Source: Streptomyces sp. NBC_00237
Lineage (GTDB): Bacteria > Actinomycetota > Actinomycetes > Streptomycetales > Streptomycetaceae
Assembly (NCBI RefSeq): GCF_026342435.1
Contig: NZ_JAPEMT010000001.1
Coordinates: 1,043,993-1,107,992, forward strand
Length of the DNA: 64,000 bases
Direction of reading: 5' to 3'
The notes under the pieces: model-generated
Databases searched by the model: none
The model's input: the letters and a program-made list of their open reading frames with translations, nothing else
Told to the model about the DNA's origin: nothing
Shown: positions 55,077-63,397 of the stretch, piece after piece
How positions within the stretch are numbered: position 1 is the first letter of the stretch
Layout of the letters: every line of letters starts with the position of its first letter
Position numbers and translations under genes: made by a program

Positions 55077-55529
55077 CTACTCCCAGTCGGAGTACGAGTC
55101 CCGGTCGCGGCCCCGGCTCCGGCCCCCGCTCCACGGTCCGCGCCACGTCGAGTGGACGGCGTTGACGCCGAAGATGCCGAGCCAGCAGACGATCAGGCCG
55201 AGGAGCCCGGCGTTGACGACGGCGATGGCGGAGAGCGGGATGGCCAGGAGCAGCGTGACGATGCCGAGGCCGAAGCGTTCGCCGAAGCCGCCGTCCCCGG
55301 AGGACGGCTTGCCGGGGCGGGAGCCGCCCCGGGCGACGACCATCTGCTGCTCGGCCAGCTGGCGGCGCACCCGCCGGTCGACCGTGGAGTCGAGACGCTG
55401 CTCGACCTTCTCCAGGAACGATTCGACCAGGGCCGCCTCGTAGTCCGACCCGAGTTCCCTGCGGGCGTCCACGGTGGCGTCGAGGTCCTTCTTCAGCTCG
55501 TGATCGCGCGTGCGGCCTTTTGCGTCCAT
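55077..55529 (-). CDS. Small integral membrane protein of unknown function
   Basis: A 150-residue protein. The charged N-terminal half is helical (LKKDLDATVDARRELGSDYE, FLEKVEQRLDSTVDRRVRRQ). Two closely spaced membrane helices follow (about 88-125, GLGIVTLLLAIPLSAIAVVN and LLGLIVCWLGIFGVNAVH). The tail is Arg/Gly/Asp-rich. This layout, a cytoplasmic coiled region followed by a two-helix membrane domain, is a widespread Streptomyces type with no assigned function. It is divergent from the RpiR regulator. Confidence 0.82.
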   Translation of the reverse strand: MDAKGRTRDHELKKDLDATVDARRELGSDYEAALVESFLEKVEQRLDSTVDRRVRRQLAEQQMVVARGGSRPGKPSSGDGGFGERFGLGIVTLLLAIPLSAIAVVNAGLLGLIVCWLGIFGVNAVHSTWRGPWSGGRSRGRDRDSYSDWE

Positions 55530-55697
55530 GCTTCGACGTTACGGATCCGAGCCGTGCGCGGCATTGGGGATAGCCCCCGCACCGGCGGGAGGGAACGCCC
55601 CCGGCGCGTGGTGCGGTCTGTATATGGTCATGCAGGGTTACGGGTGGCTGAATAGGCGGCAGTGGTTCGGTTGGAGAGCAGGGAGACGGGGTCGGGC

Positions 55698-56561
55698 ATG
55701 GGCGATACGGACAGTGGCACGGGGGGCGGTTCCCCCGCCGCGCGGCTTCAGCAGCTCTTCGAGGGGCGTCGGCTCACCCCGACCCAGCGGCGCATCGCGC
55801 ACAGCATGGTGCGGCGGGCCGGTGAGGTGCCGTTCCTGTCGAGCGTGGAGCTGGCGGAGCTGGCCGGGGTCAGCCAGCCCTCGGTGACCCGGTTCGCGGT
55901 CGCGCTCGGCTTCGACGGGTACCCGGCGCTGCGCAAGTACCTGCGGGAGGTGGCTCCGGCCACCGCCGAAGGGGTGCCGGAGATCTCGTACAACGAGTAC
56001 CAGCAGGCCGTCCTCGGCGAGATCGAGAACCTGCGGCACCTCGCGGAGCTGCTGGCCGACCCGACACCCGTCGAGCGGGCCGGTCAACTCCTGGCGTCCT
56101 CAAGGGTGTTGCCGGTGCTCGGGCTGCGCGCGGCGTCCTCGCAGGCGCGCGGCTTCGCGTACTTCGCGGCGAAGGTGCACCCCGATGTGCGGCTGCTCGA
56201 CGAGGGCGGGTCGATGCTCGCCGACCGGATCGACGCGGCCCGGCGGGCGGGCGCGGACGCGCTGCTGTGCTTCGCGCTGCCGAGGCATCCCAAGGAGGTC
56301 GTGGAGGCGCTGGCGTACGCCCGGGAGCAGGGGCTCACCGTGGTGACGGTCGCGGACTCCGCCTTCGCGCCGGTCGCACGCCACAGCGATCTGCTGATCC
56401 CGGCGGCGGTGGGGACGGGGCTGGCCTTCGACACGGCGTGTGCGCCGATGCTGCTGGGGCGGGTGCTGCTGGAGGCGATGTGCGACGGGATCCCGGAGGC
56501 GCAGGCGCGGCTGGAGGAGTTCGACGTACGGGCGACGGCGCGCGGGCTGTTCGTGGAGTAG
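55698..56561 (+). CDS. MurR/RpiR family transcriptional regulator
   Basis: About 287 residues. The N-terminal HTH (about 15-85) has LTPTQRRIAHSMVRRAGEVP and LAGVSQPSVTRFAVALGFDG. The C-terminal SIS sugar-isomerase domain (about 120-270) has VLGLRAASSQARGFAYFAAK and GADALLCFALPRHPKEVVEA, expected to bind a phosphosugar or related effector. The ATG at 55698 is preferred; a GTG at 55662 is in frame. RpiR-type regulators control sugar-phosphate or, in some organisms, histidine-utilisation genes. A hut operon lies 4 kb away on the same strand, so a link is possible but unproven. Confidence 0.88.
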   Translation: MGDTDSGTGGGSPAARLQQLFEGRRLTPTQRRIAHSMVRRAGEVPFLSSVELAELAGVSQPSVTRFAVALGFDGYPALRKYLREVAPATAEGVPEISYNEYQQAVLGEIENLRHLAELLADPTPVERAGQLLASSRVLPVLGLRAASSQARGFAYFAAKVHPDVRLLDEGGSMLADRIDAARRAGADALLCFALPRHPKEVVEALAYAREQGLTVVTVADSAFAPVARHSDLLIPAAVGTGLAFDTACAPMLLGRVLLEAMCDGIPEAQARLEEFDVRATARGLFVE

Positions 56562-56647
56562 GTCCCGGCAGCGGTACGGCGGAGAGGGGGCGGGGGCGCT
56601 GTGCCGGGGTGCGCCCCCGCCCGGGGCGGCGCTCAGACCACCGGCTC

Positions 56648-57022
56648 TCAGACCTCCAGCTCGTTCTCGATCTTCTTGAGCTGGTGCCGGGCCATCGCGA
56701 GGTTCGCACGGCCCTTGTCGAGCGCCAGGTAGAGGAAGAGGCCGTTGGTGCCCCGGCCCCTCATCAGGCGGATCAGGTGGTACTGGGTGCCCAGGGTGAT
56801 GAGGATGTCCTCGATCTCGTCGTTCAGCCCGAGGAGCTCCATGGTGCGGACCTTGGCGCGCACCACGTCCGTGTTCCCGGCGGCGGCGACGGTGAGGTCG
56901 AGGTCCTTGGCGCCTCCGGCGGTGCCCAGCGCCATGCCGCTGGTGTAGTCGACGAGGGCGACGCCGACGGTGCCCTCGATGGTGGTCATTGCTTCCTTGA
57001 GGGCGGCTTCGGTGTTGGCCAT
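56648..57022 (-). CDS. Roadblock/LC7 domain protein (operon gene 4)
   Basis: A 124-residue single-domain roadblock/LC7 protein: [20 protein letters not shown], then [17 protein letters not shown] and [20 protein letters not shown]. In bacteria such MglB-like proteins control Ras-like GTPases and cell polarity; in Streptomyces conservons the second gene is of this fold. GAAGGAAG precedes the ATG at 57022. Last gene of a four-gene minus-strand set, 25 bp after the previous one. It is a paralogue of the first gene (58450-58842), sharing VDxTSGxALGTAG and NLAxAR. Confidence 0.88.
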   Translation of the reverse strand: MANTEAALKEAMTTIEGTVGVALVDYTSGMALGTAGGAKDLDLTVAAAGNTDVVRAKVRTMELLGLNDEIEDILITLGTQYHLIRLMRGRGTNGLFLYLALDKGRANLAMARHQLKKIENELEV

Positions 57023-57047
57023 GGCGGTAGCACTTCCTTCGTTTGGG

Positions 57048-57623
57048 TCAGTTGGGTGGAGTGGTGGTGCCGGGTGCGCTCGGTGTGTTCTGGGCGCTTG
57101 GTGTGGGTGGTGCGCTCGGTGTAGGTGGTGCGGGTAGTGCGGGTGGTGCACTCGGTGTGGGTGGTGTGTTCTGGGTTTCTGTGCGGTCCATGAGTTCGCC
57201 GATACGGGCGCCGGCCCGGCGGGCTTCGAGGTGCAGCCGACCCACGTTGATGCGGGGCTCGGCGAGCAGGGTGAGCACGGCGCGGGCTCCGGCCGCGTAC
57301 GTGGCGACGTAGCCGTTCTCGCCGCGCACCAGCAGTTCCCGGAAGCCGCCCTGGCCCGTCGTTTCGGTGAGGCGCAGGGACACGCCGAGGGCGGCGGCGG
57401 TGAGGGCGGCGACGCCCTCCGGTTCGATGCCGGGGGCGTCCTCGGCGAGCACCAGGCCGTCCACGCTGGCGGCGACGGCTCCGGTCAGCTGGGGGAGTCT
57501 GGCCCTCAACCGGCCCAGTTCGGCGCGTACTTCGGGGTCCGGGGGCAGGGGCTGCGGCAGGGCACCCCTCCTTTCGGCCCGCTTGTCGGCCCGTATCGCA
57601 CGGGTGCGCAGGGCGCGTTTCAC
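57048..57623 (-). CDS. Roadblock/LC7-like protein with Pro/Thr-rich tail (operon gene 3)
   Basis: A 191-residue protein. A basic N terminus ([20 protein letters not shown]) precedes a roadblock/LC7-type domain at about 35-150 ([60 protein letters not shown]). The tail (155-191) is made of [22 protein letters not shown] repeats, encoded by 12-15-bp tandem DNA. The GTG start overlaps the stop of the upstream gene by 4 bp. No GTPase is coded nearby. Likely a regulatory dimer with the other roadblock proteins. Confidence 0.82.
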   Translation of the reverse strand: MKRALRTRAIRADKRAERRGALPQPLPPDPEVRAELGRLRARLPQLTGAVAASVDGLVLAEDAPGIEPEGVAALTAAALGVSLRLTETTGQGGFRELLVRGENGYVATYAAGARAVLTLLAEPRINVGRLHLEARRAGARIGELMDRTETQNTPPTPSAPPALPAPPTPSAPPTPSAQNTPSAPGTTTPPN

Positions 57624-58453
57624 AGCGCCTCCAGGGCGTCGCGGAGCCGGCGCAGCAGGGCGACGTCCGGGTCCTCCGACATCCGGGCCACCCACTGCGG
57701 TACGGCGGGGGGCGGCGGCGGTGTGTCGCGCGGCGTGCGCACCGCACCGGCCGCCGCCAGTCTGCGTACGTCGATCAGGGTGTGGAACGCGGGCCGTCCG
57801 AGCAGCCGGGCGATGTCCACGGGGGTCCGCAACCCGTCCGCGAGGTCGAGCACGTCCCGCTGGCGGCGGGGTATCGGGGTGTCCGAACTCGCGCGCTCCA
57901 CGGGGAAGTTGTCGATCTGGGGGTGCGGCCAGAGGGCGTCCAGCAGTTCTCGTCGGCGCAGGCACTCGCGGGCCACGACGTGTGCGGACACGGGCCGCAC
58001 CGGGCCCATCCAGTGCGCGACCCCGTGCCGGAACCGGGTGGGGCCGCTGCCGGGGGCCAGTGCGAAGTAGGCGGCGTCGAACAGGGCTCCCAGGTGGGCG
58101 AGTTCGAGTTCGCCGTCCGCGAGGCGCCCGCTGTCGACGAGGAACCTGCCGACCCTCCCCGCCGCCCCCGCCCGGTCGAACGCCTCCTGCCACCCTTCGC
58201 GGGGCAGCCGCCGGGTGAGCAGGACGTCCAGGCCGGGGGCGGCGGGGGCCTCGGCGTGCACGACCTGCCCGTCGGTGAGGTAGAGGGTGCCGTGGTCGCG
58301 CAGCAGGGCGCCGGTGGCGTGCTCGGCGGCGAGGCGGGCGAGCATGGGGGAGAGGGGTGGGGCTGATGCCTCTCGTGCCTCTCGTGCTTCTCGTGCTTCT
58401 TCTGCTTCCTCCGCTTCTTCTGCTTTTTCTTGCGGTGCTTCCAGGACGCTCAT
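57620..58453 (-). CDS. DUF4388/PATAN-like protein with winged-helix-like end (operon gene 2)
   Basis: A 277-residue cytoplasmic protein. The start is low-complexity (EEAEEAEEAREAREAREA at about 12-29), from a DNA repeat. Then a DUF4388-like region (HATGALLRDHGTLYLTDGQV, LDVLLTRRLPREGW) with helices. Near 200-240 there is a winged-helix-like part (RQRDVLDLADGLRTPVDIAR). DUF4388/PATAN domains occur in gliding and signalling systems linked to roadblock proteins and GTPases. Translationally coupled on both sides (ATGA and GTGA overlaps). The family call is by pattern only. Confidence 0.7.
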   Translation of the reverse strand: MSVLEAPQEKAEEAEEAEEAREAREAREASAPPLSPMLARLAAEHATGALLRDHGTLYLTDGQVVHAEAPAAPGLDVLLTRRLPREGWQEAFDRAGAAGRVGRFLVDSGRLADGELELAHLGALFDAAYFALAPGSGPTRFRHGVAHWMGPVRPVSAHVVARECLRRRELLDALWPHPQIDNFPVERASSDTPIPRRQRDVLDLADGLRTPVDIARLLGRPAFHTLIDVRRLAAAGAVRTPRDTPPPPPAVPQWVARMSEDPDVALLRRLRDALEAL

Positions 58454-58842
58454 CCCAGTACCAGCCGTTCGGCGAGGTCGGCGAGCCGGAGCCGGGCGAG
58501 GGCGAGGTTGCCCTGCTCGCGGTCGAGCCAGAGGTGGAGGAAGACGCTGCTGTCGAAGGACGTCTCGACGTAGCGCAGGAGGTGGTAGTCGGTGCGGGTG
58601 GTGAGGATGACGTCCTCGACCGGGAGGCCCTTGGACTCGGGGTGACCGGCCGGCGCGAAAGTGATGTGCTCGGCGGCCATGCGGGCCAGCTCGGCGGACT
58701 CCGCGGCGGCGGTCTCGGGGTCCCCGCCGGGGGTGCTGCCCGCGGTGCCGAGGGCGAGGCCGCTGGTCCAGTCGACGACGGCGGCCCCGCGCGCGCCGGG
58801 CAACTCCATTGCTTCGACGAGGCATGCATCGATTCCGGACAC
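58450..58842 (-). CDS. Roadblock/LC7 domain protein (operon gene 1)
   Basis: A 130-residue roadblock/LC7 protein: GARGAAVVDWTSGLALGTAG, VEDVILTTRTDYHLLRYVET, LHLWLDREQGNLALARLRLA. GTG 58842 is preferred because GGGGAG lies 6-7 nt upstream and the protein then begins VSGIDACLVEAMELPG, parallel to the last gene of the operon; the frame is open to 58956. Its TGA overlaps the next ATG (ATGA). Heads a four-gene operon of small regulatory-looking proteins without a histidine kinase, DUF742 protein or GTPase, so it is not a standard conservon. Confidence 0.84.
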   Translation of the reverse strand: MSGIDACLVEAMELPGARGAAVVDWTSGLALGTAGSTPGGDPETAAAESAELARMAAEHITFAPAGHPESKGLPVEDVILTTRTDYHLLRYVETSFDSSVFLHLWLDREQGNLALARLRLADLAERLVLG

Positions 58843-59035
58843 GCAGAACTCCCCTTCCCGGTCCCGCCCGGCTTGCGCGGTGTCGCCGAGAGTAGCCAAC
58901 TGGTGCCTCTTTGAAGGAAGTTCTGGCATATTCCATCGGAAGGGCCCCTTCCGCACTAACCTGTCTTGCGCAGCCCCCTTGGCTCATTCTTCGCCCCCCT
59001 CGCCCCTCCCGGGCTGCGGCCGCGCGCGGGGTGGC

Positions 59036-59215
59036 GCCACCCCGCTCCGCCTCCACCCGGCCCCCGGGCGGCGGGGTCACCCCGCTCCGCCTCCGCTAGG
59101 CCGCGGCACCCCGCTCCGCCTCCGCCGGGCCGCGGCACCCCGCTCTGCTCCGCTGGGCAGCGCCACCCCGCTCTGCTCCGCTGGGCAGCGGCACTCCGCT
59201 CCGCCTCGCCCCCTT
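59036..59215. repeat. About six degenerate 28-30-bp tandem repeats
   Basis: Units of the type CACCCCGCTCCGCCTCCGC followed by a GGGCCGCGG-like block, then two CACCCCGCTCTGCTCCGCTG copies. They lie upstream of the roadblock operon. Together with the next two entries they fill 58.85-59.82 kb, a gap of nearly 1 kb with no gene. Confidence 0.75.
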
Positions 59216-59268
59216 GAGCTCCGCCGCGCGGGCGCTCCGTGCTCGCAGGGGCTGCGGAGCATGCCCTC

Positions 59269-59534
59269 AGGGGCGCGGGGAACTGCGCGACCAGCCACCC
59301 ACTCAGCCGCGCGGCCGAGCGCTTTAGGTGAAGGGGCGGGACTGGGGCAGCGCCGCAGGCACCCCGGGTGCGGCGCACCCATCGGCTGAGGCCGGGCAGA
59401 CGGCACCAGGGTGGGGCGCACCCGCCGGCGGAGGCAACGGCGGGCGGCACCGGGGTGGGCCCGGAGCGAGGGGGCCGCCCCCTTGCCCGCCCGTTCCGCC
59501 CCCGGGGCGGCCCCGCCGCCCAAGGGGGCTAGGC
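59269..59534 (+). repeat. Dispersed G+C-rich repeat, copy D
   Basis: A nearly full-length copy in the same orientation as that at 51654-51921. It shares GCGGGGAACTGCGCGACCAG, CCGCGCGGCCGAGCGCTTTA, GGACTGGGGCAGCGCCGCAG and the CCCTTGCCCGCCCGTTCCGC core, with scattered differences. Confidence 0.88.
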
Positions 59535-59614
59535 GAAGGCGGAGGCGGAGGGGGCAGGCCCCGCCGCCCAAGGGGGCGAGGGGAGCGGAGGGCGGAGCCC
59601 AAGGAGGCCAGGCA

Positions 59615-59815
59615 CGGCGGAGCCGCACAGTGGTGACGGCCCCGCGCCCCTGACGAGGCACGGAGCGCCCGCGCGGCGGAGCCGCACAGTGGTGACGGCC
59701 CCGCGCGGCGGAGCCGCACAGTGACACAGCCCCGCGCCCCTGACGAGGCACGGAGCGCCCGCGCAGCGGAGCCGCACAGTGGTGACGGCCCCGCGCGGCG
59801 GAGCCGCGCACGGGT
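59615..59815 (+). repeat. Alternating short repeats (GCGGCGGAGCCGCACAG family)
   Basis: Two units alternate: GCGGAGCCGCACAGTGGTGA-type (from about 59617, 59677, 59709, 59769, and a partial at 59801) and CCCCTGACGAGGCACGGAGC-type (two copies). Single copies of the first unit occur at 9.72 and, inverted, at 15.17 kb. They end only a few bases before the stop of the PNPOx-like gene and may help to terminate it. Confidence 0.82.
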
Positions 59816-59819
59816 CTCC

Positions 59820-60350
59820 TCAGAAAGCCCAGCGGGTCTGGCTGAACGGTGTCCCCTTCCCGAAGCCGAGCACCTTCCTCGGTTCCACCTCGAACACCAC
59901 CGCCCTCCCCTCCCCGTGCCCGAAGTGCCCGTCCGCCACCTCGAAGGCCCAGTCGCTCCCGTACTTCTCCAGCCACGCCCCCGCCAGCACCCGCAGCCGC
60001 CCGTCGTCCGTGATCCGCCGGGCCGTGCCCTCCACCACCAGGTCGAAGCCCTCCGCCCAGCGGTTGTTGCCGGTGGTCAGCACGAGGTTCGGGTTCGCCT
60101 CCAGGTTCTTCGCCTTCTGCTCGCCGGGGCCGGTGCAGAAGTGCAGCCTGTCGTCCCGCCACACCGCCGGGATCGGCGTCACGTGCGGTCGGCCGTCGCG
60201 CCGTACGGTCGAGATCCAGAAGAGCTCGGACGATGCGAGGATCTCCACCGCCCGCGACCACGGCGCCGCGACCGCCGCCTCCTCGCTGAAGTCGGTGCAG
60301 AGCTCCGTACGCACGGGCTCCCTGGCTGTCGTGTCCTTCGTCTCCGTCAT
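59820..60350 (-). CDS. Pyridoxamine 5'-phosphate oxidase-fold flavin/F420-binding protein
   Basis: A 176-residue split-barrel protein: SSELFWISTVRRDGRPHVTP, IPAVWRDDRLHFCTGPGEQK, NLEANPNLVLTTGNNRW and VVFEVEPRKVLGFGKG. This is the PNPOx-like superfamily, which in actinobacteria includes FMN enzymes and F420-dependent reductases; the exact cofactor is not evident. The ATG at 60350 gives MTETKDTTAREP; the frame extends to 60383. It is divergent from hutU with about 125 bp between. Confidence 0.86.
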   Translation of the reverse strand: MTETKDTTAREPVRTELCTDFSEEAAVAAPWSRAVEILASSELFWISTVRRDGRPHVTPIPAVWRDDRLHFCTGPGEQKAKNLEANPNLVLTTGNNRWAEGFDLVVEGTARRITDDGRLRVLAGAWLEKYGSDWAFEVADGHFGHGEGRAVVFEVEPRKVLGFGKGTPFSQTRWAF

Positions 60351-60396
60351 GCGGGGGAGACTCCGCCCCGCCCCGGAACTCATCGGAACAGAGGTG

Positions 60397-60425
60397 TTGA
60401 CTAGTTCTATTCAGAAGCACAGGAT
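60397..60425 (+). promoter_or_regulatory. Candidate hut promoter
   Basis: TTGACT (60397-60402), a 17-bp spacer and CAGGAT (60420-60425) resemble an HrdB-type promoter about 50 bp before the hutU ribosome site. The A/T-rich stretch around it (CTAGTTCTATTC, GTGAATAACAACATC) stands out and may contain the operator. Confidence 0.5.
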
Positions 60426-60476
60426 GTGAATAACAACATCATGGCACCGTCATGCGTCACGACCAGGAGGCATCCC

Positions 60477-62147
60477 ATGTCAGGACCCCGACCCGTACGA
60501 GCCCCCCGCGGTACGGAGCTCAGCGCCCTGGGATGGCAGCAGGAAGCCGCCCTGCGCATGCTCCAGAACAACCTCGACCCCGAGGTCGCCGAGCACCCCG
60601 ACAAGCTCGTCGTCTACGGGGGGACGGGCAAGGCCGCCCGCGACTGGCGGTCGTTCGACGCCATGGTGCGCACCCTCAAGACGCTCAAGCAGGACGAGAC
60701 GATGCTCGTCCAGTCGGGCCGTCCGGTCGGCGTGATGCAGACCCACGAGTGGGCCCCGCGCGTCCTGATCGCCAACTCCAACCTCGTGGGGGACTGGGCG
60801 AACTGGGAGGAGTTCCGCAGGCTTGAGCAGCTCGGGCTGACGATGTACGGGCAGATGACCGCCGGGTCGTGGATCTACATCGGCACCCAGGGGATCCTCC
60901 AGGGCACGTACGAGACCTTCGCCGCCGTCGCCGCGAAGAAGTTCGACAACACCCTCGCCGGGACCATCACCCTCACCGCCGGTCTCGGCGGCATGGGCGG
61001 CGCCCAGCCCCTCGCCGTGACCATGAACGACGGCGTCGCGATCTGTATCGACGTCGACCCGCGCGCCATCGAGCGCCGCATCGAGCACAAGTACCTCGAC
61101 GTGAAGGCCGACTCGCTGGAGCACGCGCTCCGGCTCGCCGTCGAGGCGCGCGACGCGCGGCGTCCGCTGTCGATCGGCCTGCTCGGCAACGCGGCGGAGC
61201 TGCTCCCGCAGATGCTCGCCGAGGGCGCGCCGATCGACATCGTCACGGACCAGACCTCCGCGCACGACCCCCTCGCCTACCTCCCGGTCGGCATGGACTT
61301 CGACGACATGGCGGACGCCGCCGCCAAGGACCCGGCGGGCTTCACCACCCGCGCCCGTGAGTCCATGGCCCGGCACGTCGAGGCGATGGTCGGCTTCATG
61401 GACGCGGGGGCGGAGGTGTTCGACTACGGGAACTCGATCCGTGGCGAGGCCCAACTCGCGGGATACTCGCGGGCGTTCGACTTCCCCGGCTTCGTGCCCG
61501 CGTACATCCGTCCGCTCTTCTGCGAGGGCAGGGGCCCGTTCCGCTGGGCCGCCCTGTCGGGTGAGGCGTCCGACATCCACAAGACGGACCGCGAGCTGCT
61601 GAAGCTCTTCCCCGAGAACGAGTCCCTGCACCGCTGGATCAAGATGGCGGGCGAGCGCGTCCACTTCCAGGGCCTCCCCGCCCGGATCTGCTGGCTCGGC
61701 CAGGGCGAGCGCGACAAGGCGGGCGAGCTCTTCAACGACATGGTCGCCGACGGCACCCTCGCCGCCCCGCTCGCCATCGGGCGCGACCACCTCGACTGCG
61801 GCTCGGTGGCCTCCCCGTACCGCGAGACCGAGGCCATGCTCGACGGCTCGGACGCGATCGCCGACTGGCCGCTGCTCAACGCCATGGTGAACGTGGCGTC
61901 CGGTGCCTCGTGGGTGTCGATCCACCACGGTGGCGGGGTCGGCATGGGGCGCTCCATCCACGCCGGGCAGGTGTCCGTCGCCGACGGCACGAAGCTCGCG
62001 GGGGAGAAGATCCGCCGCGTGCTGACGAACGACCCGGGGATGGGCGTCATCCGCCACGTCGACGCCGGTTACGACATCGCCGAGCGGACCGCCGACGCCC
62101 AGGGCGTACGCGTCCCCATGCGCGAGGGCGAGGGCGACGACGCGTGA
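60477..62147 (+). CDS. hutU: Urocanate hydratase
   Basis: A 556-residue NAD+-dependent enzyme adding water to urocanate to give 4-imidazolone-5-propanoate, the second step of histidine degradation. Family features: [23 protein letters not shown]-binding [30 protein letters not shown], the Cys in [15 protein letters not shown] (Cys405), and [15 protein letters not shown] near the C terminus. AGGAGG lies 6 nt before the ATG at 60477; the frame extends upstream without support. It overlaps the next gene by 4 bp (GTGA), forming an operon with an M20 amidohydrolase and hutF. Confidence 0.97.
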   Translation: MSGPRPVRAPRGTELSALGWQQEAALRMLQNNLDPEVAEHPDKLVVYGGTGKAARDWRSFDAMVRTLKTLKQDETMLVQSGRPVGVMQTHEWAPRVLIANSNLVGDWANWEEFRRLEQLGLTMYGQMTAGSWIYIGTQGILQGTYETFAAVAAKKFDNTLAGTITLTAGLGGMGGAQPLAVTMNDGVAICIDVDPRAIERRIEHKYLDVKADSLEHALRLAVEARDARRPLSIGLLGNAAELLPQMLAEGAPIDIVTDQTSAHDPLAYLPVGMDFDDMADAAAKDPAGFTTRARESMARHVEAMVGFMDAGAEVFDYGNSIRGEAQLAGYSRAFDFPGFVPAYIRPLFCEGRGPFRWAALSGEASDIHKTDRELLKLFPENESLHRWIKMAGERVHFQGLPARICWLGQGERDKAGELFNDMVADGTLAAPLAIGRDHLDCGSVASPYRETEAMLDGSDAIADWPLLNAMVNVASGASWVSIHHGGGVGMGRSIHAGQVSVADGTKLAGEKIRRVLTNDPGMGVIRHVDAGYDIAERTADAQGVRVPMREGEGDDA

Positions 62148-63397
62148 GTACCGAAACGGCGGGCCCCGAGCGGGGGCCCGCCCCCGGCGGCGACTCCTTC
62201 CACACCATGTGGGCGGACCTCCTGCCCATCGGCCGCCACCCGGACTCCGGCGGGTACCGCCGTTACGCCTGGACCGCCGCCGACGCCGACTGCCGCGCCT
62301 GGTTCCGGGCGCAGGCGAAGGCGCGCGGGCTGACGTACGAGATCGACCGGAACGGCAATCAGTGGGCCTGGCAGGGGGACGCGAGCGCCGGTGACGCCGT
62401 CGTCATCGGGTCCCATCTGGACTCCGTGCCCGACGGCGGGGCCTTCGACGGGCCGCTGGGCGTCGTCTCCTCCTTCGCCGCGCTCGACGAACTCCGCCAC
62501 CGGGGAGTGGAGTTCACCAAGCCGGTGGCCATCACGAACTTCGGTGACGAGGAGGGTGCGCGGTTCGGACTGGCCTGCGTGGGCTCCCGCCTCGCGGCCG
62601 GGCAGCTCACGCCCGAGAAGGCGTACGAGCTGCGCGACGGGGACGGCATCTCGGTGCCGCAGGCCATGGAGGCGGCCGGGTACGACCCGTCCACCATCGG
62701 GCCCGACCCCGAGCGTCTCGCCCGCATCGGCGCGTTCGTCGAACTGCACGTCGAGCAGGGGCGGGCGCTGGACCTGTCCGGGGACGCCGTCGGCATCGCC
62801 TCCGCGATCTGGCCGCACGGCCGCTGGCGGTACGACTTCCACGGCGAGGCCAACCACGCGGGCACGACGCGGCTGGTCGACCGGCGCGATCCGATGCTGA
62901 CGTACGCGGAGACCGTGCTCGCCGCCCGCGAACAGGCCCGGCTCACCGGGGCCCTCGCCACCTTCGGCAAGATCTCCGTCGAGCCGAACGGGGTCAACGC
63001 GATTCCGTCGCTCGTGCGGGGGTGGCTCGACTCGCGTGCCGCCGACCAGGACACGCTGGACAAGGTCATCGCGGGCATCGAGGCCGCCGCCCACGAGGCC
63101 GCGACCCGTACCGGGATCGACCTGAAGGTCGTACGGGAGTCCTTCACGCCCGTCGTGGAGTTCGAGCACGCGCTCCGCGACGAGCTGGGGCGGCTGCTGG
63201 GGGGCGGGATTCCGGTTCTCGGGACCGGGGCCGGACACGACGCGGGAATCCTCTCCGCGTCCGTTCCGACCGCCATGCTGTTCGTACGCAACCCCACCGG
63301 TGTCTCGCACTCCCCGGCGGAGTACGCGGCCGAGGACGACTGCGTCGCCGGGGTCCGCGCGCTCGCCGACGTAACGGAAGGTCTCGCCTGCGCATGA
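62144..63397 (+). CDS. M20 family amidohydrolase (allantoate amidohydrolase-like)
   Basis: A 417-residue zinc hydrolase of the allantoate/N-carbamoyl-L-amino-acid amidohydrolase group. Metal ligands: [19 protein letters not shown] (His and bridging Asp), [11 protein letters not shown] (Glu pair), FVELHVEQG (His) and [10 protein letters not shown] (His). A lid domain with [17 protein letters not shown] lies between. It is coupled to hutU and hutF by 4-bp overlaps on both sides. No HutG (formylglutamate amidohydrolase) gene is visible, so this enzyme may perform that step; the annotation as allantoate amidohydrolase reflects family similarity only. Confidence 0.9.
   Translation: MSTETAGPERGPAPGGDSFHTMWADLLPIGRHPDSGGYRRYAWTAADADCRAWFRAQAKARGLTYEIDRNGNQWAWQGDASAGDAVVIGSHLDSVPDGGAFDGPLGVVSSFAALDELRHRGVEFTKPVAITNFGDEEGARFGLACVGSRLAAGQLTPEKAYELRDGDGISVPQAMEAAGYDPSTIGPDPERLARIGAFVELHVEQGRALDLSGDAVGIASAIWPHGRWRYDFHGEANHAGTTRLVDRRDPMLTYAETVLAAREQARLTGALATFGKISVEPNGVNAIPSLVRGWLDSRAADQDTLDKVIAGIEAAAHEAATRTGIDLKVVRESFTPVVEFEHALRDELGRLLGGGIPVLGTGAGHDAGILSASVPTAMLFVRNPTGVSHSPAEYAAEDDCVAGVRALADVTEGLACA

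Noticed and set aside
56648..58842. A standard Streptomyces conservon
   Set aside because: Histidine kinase, DUF742 and GTPase genes are absent, and there are three roadblock-like genes rather than one.
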